A stretch of 64,000 nt of DNA, from positions 918,730 to 982,729 of the forward strand of contig NC_079901.1 in the NCBI RefSeq assembly GCF_024868665.1, read 5' to 3'. The stretch's first letter is position 1, and each line of letters starts with the position of its first letter. Below the pieces are notes generated by a model. The model made no database searches, was not told the DNA's origin, and worked only from the letters and a program-made list of their open reading frames with translations. Positions 33,901-42,239 of the stretch are shown piece after piece. The translations under genes were made by a program, and so were the position numbers. The stretch is from Triplophysa rosa (Eukaryota > Chordata > Actinopteri > Cypriniformes > Nemacheilidae).

Positions 33901-35469
33901 GAGCCTTTTTATCTTAAGTGCACTGTAAAACCGCTCCCAATCACGTGAGACTTCCTTATTATTAACAAGTTACTTATTAGCTTAAACAGTTCCAGACAAC
34001 ACAAGGACGTGCGACATGAGTCACAGTGAAAGAGAGAGAGACAAACCTCTTATAAGCACGGTGACCTACCCTGTAGTAACGGCACATGGGGTTGAAACCA
34101 TTTGTCCCACATATGAACACCAGATCATCATTTCTCGGAACCAGGACTTTAATGAAATTATGGCACTCGTCCTGCGAGGAGATTGAACAGTGAGTTTTAT
34201 GCTCGCTTGTGTACGGTAAACAGCGCTCGAATGCTTGATTTATGCTCAAGACTCACTCTGTGTTTGCCTTTCATGGCGCACGTCTCTCTGTCGGCCTGTC
34301 CGGAGCGCCACGTCAGCTTCTGTGACATCACACAAACACACTCACATGAAACACAATACCGATCCATTTCACAAAAAACACCAATCATAGACGCAATTGC
34401 CATCTAAATATTGTATCATGTTTTTATATTCTGACCAATGAATAAACAGTGGGCGGGCATGACGCGACACCTAGTGGCAGCTGGCGTAAAACTGGAATGA
34501 ACACGGAAGAGCAAAGATTTACTGCGTCACGCCCGGTTACGACACGTGGTTATATCGAGAGCATTTTAGTCGTAAAGTGATATGATGTGAACCCACCCTG
34601 TACGGGATGATCTCGTTCCTGTAGGATTCTCTCAGACTCACTAGATAAACCTGATCCCTGCGACAGAAAGAAAACCGTTTTCATGAAAGGCCTCACACAG
34701 TGGAGTCACACAGTTTTGTTTCAGCGCTGTCATACCTGCCGGCGATGAAGAGCGTATCGTGTATCCGGGTCATCAGCTGAAAGTCCAGTCTGTGCTGAGA
34801 TTCGTTGGCAGAGGGGCGTCCGCGGAACACCGGGTACTGTCGTGCATCTGCAGAACAATCACGCCGGCCGTTATTCAGTGTTAACGTCAGCACAGATCCG
34901 CATCTCTATTGATCGACGAGAGCAAGCGCATGTTAAACTGGCCTGCTAAAGTGATGAATATTACACCGGCTGCCCTGTCAGCATGCATGGGGCGTTTCTA
35001 AACTAATGCGACGTCTCCACACTTGAGAATCATCAGATTGTCTGAAACACTGGATGGATTTTAAACACAACACAATATTGATATGTATTCTGAAGGTCCT
35101 TCAATAGAGACATTCAACTGTTTTGCAATTCACAGAATGTGGAGAATTGATCAGAAAACTGAATTGCTGTCGAACTGTTCCCATGCCGCAGCTGTTTCGG
35201 AGACGCCCTTTAATGCACCACAGCAAATGATACTAAAAAAACTAAATTCAACCAGTTCACCTAGTCTTTAGACTTACTTACTTACTGCCCTGACCTATTC
35301 ATAGTCCCACGTGTGAATAATGAGAATGCTAAAGTGCATTAGTACAGTGGGTCTTACAGTGTCTGTCCACCACGTCCAGAGGGATGTTGTCTTCTGGAAA
35401 GCTCACAGCCTCCATGTGTGACACCAGCAGCAGCAGCAGGAGGTCAAGGGTCAGTTCACGCCGCCCCAT
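26668..35469 (-). CDS. sema6d: Semaphorin-6D, complete 18-exon coding region
   Basis: Class 6 transmembrane semaphorin, an axon-guidance and morphogenesis ligand/receptor. In other vertebrates it binds plexin-A receptors and can signal back through its cytoplasmic tail. Exons, in order of translation: 35358-35469, 34736-34847, 34597-34657, 34257-34319, 34070-34171, 33772-33862, 33219-33338, 32925-33013, 32145-32362, 31928-32059, 31572-31727, 30592-30765, 30216-30356, 30032-30109, 29781-29839, 29420-29476, 28797-28967, 26668-27941. Every intron is GT-AG and phases match. The sum is 3210 bp, giving 1069 residues; human SEMA6D is about 1073. Domains: signal peptide 1-21, Sema about 25-510, PSI about 515-560, stalk to 660, membrane helix about 663-685, then a cytoplasmic tail of about 380 residues. 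The tail has the SEMA6D-type ending (VPPKP followed by a final NKYSY), unlike SEMA6A. Teleosts have a duplicate (sema6dl), and I cannot say which copy this is. Confidence 0.95.
28797..28967 (-). CDS. sema6d: sema6d exon 17 (juxtamembrane stalk, likely cassette exon)
   Basis: 171 bp, phase 1 on both sides. It encodes a Thr/Ser/Pro-rich stalk beginning [20 protein letters not shown] and containing [13 protein letters not shown], the counterpart of SRKFVVQDDP in mammals. CAG acceptor, GTAAGG donor. The threonines and prolines suggest O-glycosylation. Confidence 0.9.
29420..29476 (-). CDS. sema6d: sema6d exon 16 (stalk, likely cassette exon)
   Basis: 57 bp, phase 1 on both sides, so it can be skipped without changing frame. 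It encodes [19 protein letters not shown], similar to the mammalian stalk segment. CAG acceptor, GTTAGT donor. SEMA6D isoforms in mammals differ in this region. Confidence 0.87.
29781..29839 (-). CDS. sema6d: sema6d exon 15 (end of PSI / stalk)
   Basis: 59 bp. It encodes [20 protein letters not shown], matching the [17 protein letters not shown] segment of mammalian SEMA6D. CAG acceptor, GTGAGC donor. Confidence 0.9.
30032..30109 (-). CDS. sema6d: sema6d exon 14 (PSI domain)
   Basis: 78 bp. It encodes [20 protein letters not shown] followed by RISAAT. [12 protein letters not shown] is the hallmark of the PSI domain. CAG acceptor, GTAAGT donor. Confidence 0.93.
30216..30356 (-). CDS. sema6d: sema6d exon 13 (end of Sema, start of PSI)
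   Basis: 141 bp. It encodes [20 protein letters not shown], then [20 protein letters not shown] and ERHTSCQ. The RCERxxSC segment opens the cysteine-rich PSI domain. CAG acceptor, GTGAGT donor. Confidence 0.93.
30592..30765 (-). CDS. sema6d: sema6d exon 12
   Basis: 174 bp. It encodes [38 protein letters not shown] and [16 protein letters not shown]. The last Sema blades and two glycosylation sites (NYT, NDS) are visible. TAG acceptor, GTATGT donor. Confidence 0.94.
31029..31357 (+). mobile_element. Solo LTR with perfect 5-bp target duplication, in sema6d intron 11
   Basis: 329 bp beginning TGTAGCGAGG and ending CTTTATTACA (TG...CA). It is flanked by the direct repeat GCAAT at 31024-31028 and 31358-31362. 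It is strongly CpG-rich in its first 200 bp and has AT-rich signals (GATTAAAGTTTG) toward the end, as expected of an LTR with U3-R-U5 organisation. There is no internal region, so it arose by recombination between two LTRs. The orientation is inferred from the signals; the family is not named. Confidence 0.88.
31382..31494. mobile_element. Palindromic MITE (CCTGTTGAAAAAA family), copy 1
   Basis: Near-perfect foldback. CCTGTTGAAAAAAACAG at the left pairs with its complement ending TTTTTTCAACAGG at the right, and the arms extend through GCATATGCTGG and CATCAAAACATA. It lies 24 bp from the solo LTR in the same intron. A second copy is at 47382-47490. Confidence 0.8.
31572..31727 (-). CDS. sema6d: sema6d exon 11
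   Basis: 156 bp. It encodes [20 protein letters not shown] followed by [15 protein letters not shown] and [10 protein letters not shown]. The PGxC and FIKSHPLMD motifs are typical. CAG acceptor, GTACGG donor. The intron after it contains a solo LTR and a MITE. Confidence 0.94.
31928..32059 (-). CDS. sema6d: sema6d exon 10
   Basis: 132 bp. It encodes [20 protein letters not shown], then [20 protein letters not shown] and LPKP. This is the GSAVCAFS strand shared by semaphorins. CAG acceptor, GTTAGT donor. Confidence 0.93.
32145..32362 (-). CDS. sema6d: sema6d exon 9
   Basis: 218 bp. It begins [20 protein letters not shown] and runs through [20 protein letters not shown] to GVFTTQLN. It has a glycosylation site (NCS) and the RVARVCK-type motif diagnostic of semaphorins. 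CAG acceptor, GTGAAG donor. Confidence 0.94.
32925..33013 (-). CDS. sema6d: sema6d exon 8
   Basis: 89 bp. It encodes [20 protein letters not shown], then [10 protein letters not shown], the conserved YFFFRE blade of the Sema propeller. TAG acceptor. The donor is GTACGA, directly after the lysine codon. Confidence 0.93.
33219..33338 (-). CDS. sema6d: sema6d exon 7
   Basis: 120 bp. It encodes [20 protein letters not shown] and [20 protein letters not shown], the Sema-domain strand before the EPHFL motif. TAG acceptor, GTAAAA donor. Confidence 0.93.
33772..33862 (-). CDS. sema6d: sema6d exon 6
   Basis: 91 bp. It encodes [20 protein letters not shown] and then [10 protein letters not shown], the GxxRCPFDxxxxNVALF block present in essentially all semaphorins. 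CAG acceptor, GTATGA donor. Confidence 0.93.
34070..34171 (-). CDS. sema6d: sema6d exon 5
   Basis: 102 bp, phase 0 at both ends. It starts with [15 protein letters not shown] and ends with NPMCRYYR, including the Sema-domain cysteines. CAG acceptor, GTAGGT donor. Confidence 0.93.
34257..34319 (-). CDS. sema6d: sema6d exon 4
   Basis: 63 bp, phase 0 at both ends. It encodes [20 protein letters not shown] plus one residue, a signature segment of class 6 semaphorins. CACAG acceptor, GTGAGT donor. Confidence 0.93.
34597..34657 (-). CDS. sema6d: sema6d exon 3
   Basis: 61 bp. It reads [20 protein letters not shown] after the split arginine codon. It is flanked by a CAG acceptor and a GTGGGT donor and is too short to stand out as an open frame. 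It corresponds to the DQVYTVNL strand of mammalian SEMA6D. Confidence 0.9.
34736..34847 (-). CDS. sema6d: sema6d exon 2 (Sema domain start)
   Basis: 112 bp between a CAG acceptor and a GTATGA donor. It encodes the [20 protein letters not shown] block typical of SEMA6D and a potential N-glycosylation site (NES). The split codon with the previous exon restores a tyrosine. Confidence 0.93.
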
Positions 35470-35520
35470 CGCTGGCACAGAGGGCACACACCTTCTGTAC
35501 TGCACTGATCTAGATGTTAC
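35358..35520 (-). CDS. sema6d: sema6d first coding exon with 51 nt of 5'UTR (coding 35358-35469)
   Basis: The exon begins after an AG acceptor at 35521-35522. The ATG at 35469 is followed by [21 protein letters not shown], a signal peptide with a leucine core. Then comes VSFPEDN, the conserved start of mature SEMA6D. The donor GTAAGA follows at 35357. An upstream in-frame ATG at 35541 lies in the intron and is not used. The presence of an acceptor implies at least one more upstream non-coding exon. Confidence 0.93.
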
Positions 35521-35582
35521 CTGAAACACACACGTCAACATACATGTGATTTCTGCTTACATCATCTGCGCAGGTTCACTCT

Positions 35583-35585
<3 letters not shown>

Positions 35586-35619
<34 letters not shown>
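35586..35619. repeat. (GT)n microsatellite in sema6d 5' intron
   Basis: About 34 bp, 66 bp beyond the acceptor of the first coding exon. Confidence 0.9.
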
Positions 35620-35621
<2 letters not shown>

Positions 35622-37542
35622 CCTTTGGCAGCCAATACCCGTGATTGAAAATCTGTCTGTGAGAGAAAGGTCAAAAAACAGACAGAGAGGGGGTGGAGAG
35701 CGCGCGTTCGCGACACCAGGACAGCGGATATCCTATCAGCTGGCTCCTGCCATTGCCACTAATGCACTATGAAGGGTGCTTGTGTGAGTGTGCTCGAGTG
35801 TGTTTGCCGTGTCAGAAGTTTGTCGGAAAATGAGAAGATAGATTTTCCAGATGTCTTCGTGATGCGGTTGGGGTCATCATCTGTGCATATTAATGAATGG
35901 TGTAAAGTCAAATATTTATAAAGCTACAAATTATTCATGCCAGCAAAAGCCTGAACGGATATAAACAATTTACATGTAGACAACGAACAGATTGGCAGAG
36001 AGAGAGAGACACTTCCTCACCACACACACATACACAATATTGACATTTTTGCTATTAGCGGCTTGACACACCTGCTCCCTCACTGTAACACACACACACA
36101 CAGCTGTTATGGATTAATGCTCTATTGATCAGAAGATCTCAAAGTGAAATATAATCCACGGCTCTGAGAGACACGTGACACGTGCTCTTCTGATTGCTCT
36201 CGTGTCTAACCACAATATGATCAACAGTGAAGAGAAGCTGGAAAAAGATGAGACAAGAAGACTAAATAAATGAGAAAAGAAAGATAAAGGAGACGAGGCA
36301 GGATGAGACTAGCGATGAGAGGTGAGATGGGGTTTGATATTGAGAGATTAAAAGCTTGAATGTTTGGACACTCTGTGGATGTCAAAAAATGTGCCCATCA
36401 TAATGAAGTTCCAAATGAATTTCTATTCCCATCAGCATGTTTGATCCACGCGGGACTGCGCACGTCAGCTCTCTGTGAGGATTAAGGGAGGTGTACAACA
36501 GTCCGCGCTGGTTTAACACGGCAACATTGAGGGTCTAATCACATGTTCACAGCGCCGTATCATCTCCTCCGCCTCTATATTAAACAAGAAATAAAAGAGG
36601 GAGATTTCCAGCACCCTGGAATATATTCACAGAAATTCCTCATGAGGTCTGATCATTATTCATAGAAACACCGCAGGGAGTTACGCAGACACGCTACAAT
36701 AGCACGATTCCAGCATACGAGAAACATCGGGATTGGTTGACGAGAGAGCGAGAGGGAAACCTAATGCAAAACAGAAAGAAAGAACACACAAAGGTCAACC
36801 GTCTTGAATTACTTCTCAATATACGGCCCGCGCAACATGTTTTCTATTGAACGTCTCGCTTTGGTTTTCCATTCTTGCCCTCCGGTGTATGAGCCTGGAC
36901 AGGCCCGATGAGGAGAGAGACGGCTAGTCACGCAACACGCTAGTGCTTAGCAGCTCTCATTACAGCCGCTCTCAACGGCACCCAATCACGCTGGCTGATG
37001 TTTTTGGCCGCGGTTCACGGGAAGTTGGCACGTTGCTTGCGTTGGCAGGCTGTTTCGGTAGGATCCACCCCGCGCGGGGCCGCCTGCGGTCCAGCTGGGG
37101 CCAAAAAAAACAGAAGCGGCTGGTGATGTTGAGGAAAGCGTGGTGGCTTTAGTTAACCGTGCCAAACAAACACTCTCCGCTGAGAGAATCACTGCAGATG
37201 CTTACAGGACTGAATCCTGTCACCGCTTGCTTCCGTTTAACAGAACGCCCGCAGTTCTGCCCGAGGCCAGCGGGCAGGGACACTTTTTCCTCTGTGAGGT
37301 GTGACAGCAAAAGAAAAACAAAACGCAAGTGCAACAATACTGAACGTCACACGAAGATGACAAGGGTTTGGTTTTATGACTGAGCGACCCTGCAAAATAA
37401 TCCAATGAGATGAAGAACCCGTCACTGACAGCAAGTGTTTCCAGCGGATATAACACAGAAATCATGAAGATGTTTACAGTGAGATTACAGCTGAGCTCAA
37501 AAGTCACAACTTGTTGATCTTCAGCGTAAAGATGCCCCCCCC

Positions 37543-37546
<4 letters not shown>

Positions 37547-37576
<30 letters not shown>
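37547..37576. repeat. (CT)n microsatellite
   Basis: About 30 bp CT run. Confidence 0.9.
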
Positions 37577-37579
<3 letters not shown>

Positions 37580-37759
37580 GCAGGTGTGTGAATGAGAACA
37601 ATAGAGATGTCAGGATTCATGGGCAGTGAGGAGACTTCAGTGTTTTAAAGGTTAAATCAGTTACTCAAGCCTGACCGGGGCCGAACACAAGACACCAGCA
37701 CTGCTGAGTGTAGACACAATGTGACCAACTGTTGTGAGGGCCGCACACACACACACATG

Positions 37760-38028
37760 TTGGGTTTCCATGTTTTATGGGGACATTCCATAGACGCAAT
37801 GGTTTTTCTACTGTACAAACTGTATATCATATTCCCTACCCCTAACCCCCCCCAACCCTAACAATCACACACAAGTGTCTGCTCTTTCACATTTTCACAA
37901 AAGTTAATTCTGTATGATTTATAAGCTTGTTTCCTCATGGTGACAAAAAAATGTCCCCACAAGGACAAGGGTTTTGGATATTGCCATCTTTGTGGGGACA
38001 TTCTGTCCCCATACCGTAGGGTTTACCC
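37760..38028. mobile_element. MITE (GGGGACA-ended family), copy 1
   Basis: TGGGGACATTCCATAGACGC at the left, an interior with CCCTAACCC-type runs, then TGTCCCCACAAGG and TTTGTGGGGACATTCTGTCC at the right. The same family occurs at 38760-38985, with an end fragment at 21690-21722. Confidence 0.68.
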
Positions 38029-38759
38029 TTCCCACACGTGCTGAAGTTTCAGAAGAGCTAGATGTTATCAGTCTCTCTCTGAAAGAAAGCTTGACAGGTT
38101 CAGCAGAGATAAGAGGAGATGCGGAGCGCAGACTGTTGTCGTCTGTGTTTATAGTATTTCACAGAGATCATCAGATCGAGACCTTCAGTCCCTGTGTTCA
38201 ACTGCACAAATCCATGAATCACACATGAACATAAACATACGTTATGAGATCGGTCCAGCCTGAGTAACACCATCAGATTTACAAACAAGACATAAGCTAC
38301 AGGGCCGGGGTGATATTATAGAACAAACCACTTCAGAGGTTATACCTGGCTGCTCATATCCCACAATCCTCTGCGGTACTTCCCACAAAGCATTACTTAC
38401 TACTGGACTCATGATGATGGGCTAGCACATAAACACTGAATAACACACACACGAAGATAACACAAACTGACTATAGTCATATCACAATAAACAGTTCAAC
38501 AATCTACATCTACCATAAAATGCAAACTAAATTTGAACTAGATGAACAATAGTTAATCTTCATAAGGGAAGGGCTCAAACAGAACAGAGGTTACAATAAA
38601 CACTTCATATTTACCATAGTATTCTTTAACAACCAACACTGCACATTTACCCACAACAAAAAGTGTGTTCGTTTTGTTAAAACTTACATGCGTTCATCCA
38701 TTCTGCAGTGGCCTGTCAGTCACTCATGAGTACACACACACACACACGCACACACACGC

Positions 38760-38985
38760 TTTGGTTGACTATCCCTGTGGGGACAGTCCATAGGCGTAAT
38801 GTTTTTATACTGTACAACTGTATATTCTATCCCCTAACCCTAAACCTAAAGATCATAGAACACTTTTTGCATTTTTAGATTTGTAAAAATTATCGTTCTG
38901 TACAATTTATAAGCTTTTGTGCCCATGGAGACCTCAAATTTGGTCCCCACAGTGACACAAGTCCCCATGTGTTCGTGTGTATTCA
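38760..38985. mobile_element. MITE (GGGGACA-ended family), copy 2
   Basis: GTGGGGACAGTCCATAGGCG ... ATGTTTTTATACTGTACAAC ... TTTGGTCCCCACAGTGACAC. The interior is colinear with copy 1. Confidence 0.68.
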
Positions 38986-39123
38986 GGTTTAGGTCCCACT
39001 AACATATAAAAACCACACACACGCACACACACACACATGCACGCGCACACTGTTTACTTCAGTTTCCAAAACGCAGAAGTCGTTTTGTTTCTTTACTCTC
39101 TCTCTCTCACACATTGTGTGTCC

Positions 39124-39159
39124 GTGTGTGTGTGCGTGTGTGTGTGTGTGTGTGTGTGC
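39124..39159. repeat. (GT)n microsatellite
   Basis: Slightly interrupted GT run. Confidence 0.85.
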
Positions 39160-39954
39160 TGGAGCCGTAGCGAATCTCTTGAGTTGGCAGTAAATGCATA
39201 AGGACAACAGCGAGCCGTGAGACTTGTGTTGGGTCAGTAATGGGTTCTGCTGGGAAATTGATTCTGTTAATGCATGACCACTGAAAAGCACTTTACACAA
39301 CGACAGCAACACAATCTACCCCCCCCCCTCCCCTCTCTCGGATCTTTGAACTGTTTTTCTGTTTCAAACCTTGTCTTTATTATAGCGATAGCTCTTTATT
39401 AGTGGCGCACTATCAGATGAAATCAGTTTTAACGACGTAACAGCACCGCCAGTATGGAAAGGCAAAGGTTAAATGACTCTTCCTCGTTGAACGAACGTTA
39501 CTGTGCAAACTTCAATCGCATTGAATCATTTCGAGACATTCATACATGTAGTAACGTTATAGTGAATAAATCTTTACATCCATCCCGTTTATAAAACAAA
39601 ATAAACGACAGTATACATGGGGGATCGAAATCCTGAATCGGCTTCTTTTACAGTGTTGTGTTATCTTTGCTTTATTTCAAACCTTTTTGTTATGTACATG
39701 TTATTAATATGATAGAAAAAAACATAATGCATGCAGTTTATTTTTGTCAAATAAACGCGTTGTAGCAGCAATGTTAACAATATGGCACTATGTATCCAGT
39801 TCCATTGCTCCTACAACCAGTTTACTCGAATTGCGACCTGAATTACATAAAAGGTCCAGGTGTAATAAACTACTCATATAGCCTACTATTACATTGGTAT
39901 GAGGACAAATATCCGCACAACGCGTAACAAAAGGGGTGAAGTGTTCAATCCTAC

Positions 39955-40305
39955 CTGAATGTTTTCCAAACGGGCATGTAGACTACGACACTCTCCGCGT
40001 TATAGTCCAAAGTATTCACGCGATTAAATCCAAATGCATATCAAACCGCACGTGTGCGGCTCGGTCCATAAACCCTGAAGATCCCCATGTGTTTGTTTGA
40101 TCCGAAGCACGCAAAACAACCCCGCGAGCCCGTGGGACTCGTCCAGCTCGTCCTTGTGCTCGGGATAAAGCTTTGTGATCTTCAAAAGCTCGCCGATCAA
40201 ATAGCACCAAGACCCTCCCTCTCCTCTACTACTACTACCACCATCCCCCAGTCGTGCACTGGACCAAACCAAACCAAAAGACAAGTCACTAAAAGATCGC
40301 CACCG
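39955..40305 (-). other. sema6d: Candidate non-coding first exon of sema6d
   Basis: The first coding exon has a splice acceptor, so an upstream exon is required. On the minus strand a good donor (ATTCAG followed by GTAGGA at 39954) closes a GC- and CpG-rich segment. The resulting intron would be 35521-39954. The upper limit is set only by a TATA-like sequence near 40332-40337. This is inferred and needs transcript support. Confidence 0.4.
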
Positions 40306-40345
40306 ATGAAGAACTTTAAGCGCGCGCGCCTTATAAAAAGCTACA
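40300..40345 (-). promoter_or_regulatory. sema6d: Candidate sema6d core promoter
   Basis: On the minus strand a TTTATAAGG sequence (plus 40330-40338) is followed at once by an alternating CG run (40320-40330). It lies within a CpG-rich block at about 40020-40340. The spacing is right for a start site near 40305. Confidence 0.3.
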
Positions 40346-40579
40346 GTCCGCTTTCAGTGTGAACAGGCAACAGGGTGAATACAAATAAGTCCGCTTCTAC
40401 TTTTGCTCTGCACCTTGAGTTCCTCTGTTTCGCAGAGCTTTTTCCTCCTCGCTTTTTTCTTCTTTTTCGTCTTTACAGCTTGTGACGCTCGTAACGTTGC
40501 ATTTGCAGTGAAAAACAAACCCACCTCATCTAAATGCGCGATTCTCGATACTTGGATCGCAATAACTCCCAGCGTCAAG

Positions 40580-40609
40580 TCTCTCTCTCTCTCTCTCTCC
40601 CTCTCTCTC
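40580..40609. repeat. (CT)n microsatellite
   Basis: CT run upstream of the candidate sema6d promoter. It reads GA on the sema6d strand. Confidence 0.85.
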
Positions 40610-40730
40610 GGTGTGTGTTGAGCGAGGAAAACAAACTAATGCACGGCAAATGGTGTAACTCGACCCATCCCGAGTCCATCCATCAGCAGACCAATAGGAT
40701 ACCGATCCCTCCCCCAATCCCTCCCTTACC

Positions 40731-40750
40731 TCTCTCTCTCTCTCTCTCTC
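40731..40750. repeat. (CT)n microsatellite
   Basis: 20-bp CT run. Confidence 0.8.
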
Positions 40751-40903
40751 AGCTGTTTTTGTTTCTTCAGTCAGAGTGCCAGTGCTTTATTGCGTGTGTA
40801 TATAGTCATATATGGATACAGATACACATAGCTGCCATGTTTAAGAATATATTTTGTAATGAAAACTATTCTTATGGAACCATTAAAGCTTTTGTATCTG
40901 TCA

Positions 40904-40910
<7 letters not shown>

Positions 40911-40959
<49 letters not shown>
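40911..40959. repeat. (GA)n microsatellite
   Basis: 49-bp GA run. The Arg-Glu repeat frames it creates are not genes. Confidence 0.9.
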
Positions 40960-40960
<1 letters not shown>

Positions 40961-41842
40961 CCCTCACATCTTGGTGACCCTGAGGTCCCCCTCCCTTCTC
41001 CATCCCTTCCCCCAGCTCAGTAAGCAGCTTGTTAAATCTGTTCCACAGAACTGTTTTTGGGAGGGAGAACGAACCGCACTCATAAGCACTGACTGCTCTT
41101 TGGAAGGAAATCTTAACTTTCAGTTTGAGGAGAAAGAGGAAGACTTTATTTTGACAGTGCACCCATGCACTTTAGACTTTACACATCTGTTTTTAGTCTT
41201 CTCCTAATCTTCGCATGAAATGCAGCTGTGTGCATCTGTGTACACAAATGAAATAGTTTGTTATTGTTTTTATAAGTTCTTATAAAGCATATAAATATAG
41301 TACTTATAGTCCTGGATAGTGACTGGTCAATAATCATTCTAGCGCTAAAATACACAAAAAAACTGCAGCGACAACTACAGCAATGCAAAAGAGCTGTGCA
41401 AATCGATGCACGGTATACACTAAATTAAAGGAGTACAATGGATTATATAGACCAGCAAAGTCACATAATACATTTGTTGGTGAAATCTCAGTATGCTTAT
41501 AGTACAAACAGTGAATATGTTCAGGATAAAGCTCAGTGTAAACATCAGCTGCCATGTGACGTACTTTCACTGTATTGTGTATGAGTGTGAACAGTCACAC
41601 ATATGAACTGATAGTGAAACAAAAGGAACGTGGCAGCATTAGAGGATTTGGACGCTCCAGTCAAAAGCATTTAGTCATGCGCTTCCTTACAAGTGCAAAA
41701 CATCAATATCATCATCTGTGATCTCCTCCTCACACATGACCTCTCAGAGCGGCTATAATCATCTGAACGTTAAATCCACCGATAATTGCAATGGAACAAA
41801 ACAAGGGCACTGTGCACACTTGATTCTTTCATACTTCAGAGT

Positions 41843-42239
41843 ACACTCTTAAAAATAAAGGTGCTTCAAATGTTCTTCACAACGATGCCATAGAAGAACC
41901 ATTTAGTCTTTAAAGAACCATCTGTTTACATTCATTCATTTGGCAGATGCTTTTATCCAAAGCGACTTACAAGTAGGAGAGCATATAAACATTTTGTCGT
42001 CACGCTAAACAGAAGCGTTAGTTTACAAGGCCATGCTACTAGAGGATTAAAGCTGGAGTAAGCAAAGGAGAGAATGAACAACAAGGTTCTTTCTTACTCT
42101 TTTATAATCTGAAGAACTTTGTTTCGCCACAAAGGTTCTTTTGTGAAACAGGAAGGTTCTTCAGATGGTTCTTTATGGATCCAAACGGTTCTTCTGTGGC
42201 ATCGAAGAACTTTTTGAAGCCCCTTTTTGTAAGAGTGTA
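41843..42239. mobile_element. MITE (ACACTCTTAAAAATAAAGGTGC family), copy 1, with nested insertion
   Basis: The left end ACACTCTTAAAAATAAAGGT and right end CCCTTTTTGTAAGAGTGT are inverted. The interior is made of GGTTCTT/AAGAACC motifs. About 150 bp (41935-42083) of another repeat is inserted in it. Confidence 0.72.
41935..42083. mobile_element. Common teleost repeat nested in the MITE
   Basis: Begins TTCATTCATTTGGCAGATGC then TTTTATCCAAAGCGACTTAC, a block found throughout fish genomes. A decayed relative is at 50830-50880 (ATTTGACAGACACTTTTTAT). Confidence 0.6.

Larger units (their letters stand above)
35521..39954 (-). other. sema6d: Large 5' intron of sema6d (inferred), with MITEs and microsatellites
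   Basis: No coding signal was found in this 4.4-kb stretch. It holds a GT microsatellite (35586-35619), a CT microsatellite (37547-37576), two copies of the GGGGACA-ended MITE (37760-38028, 38760-38985) and a GT run (39124-39159). The block at 36430-36900 is unique-looking mixed sequence that could contain regulatory elements, but nothing specific is recognised. Confidence 0.4.

Noticed and set aside
40534..41207. Frames containing Arg-Glu or Ser-Leu runs
   Set aside because: Translations of GA/CT microsatellites.
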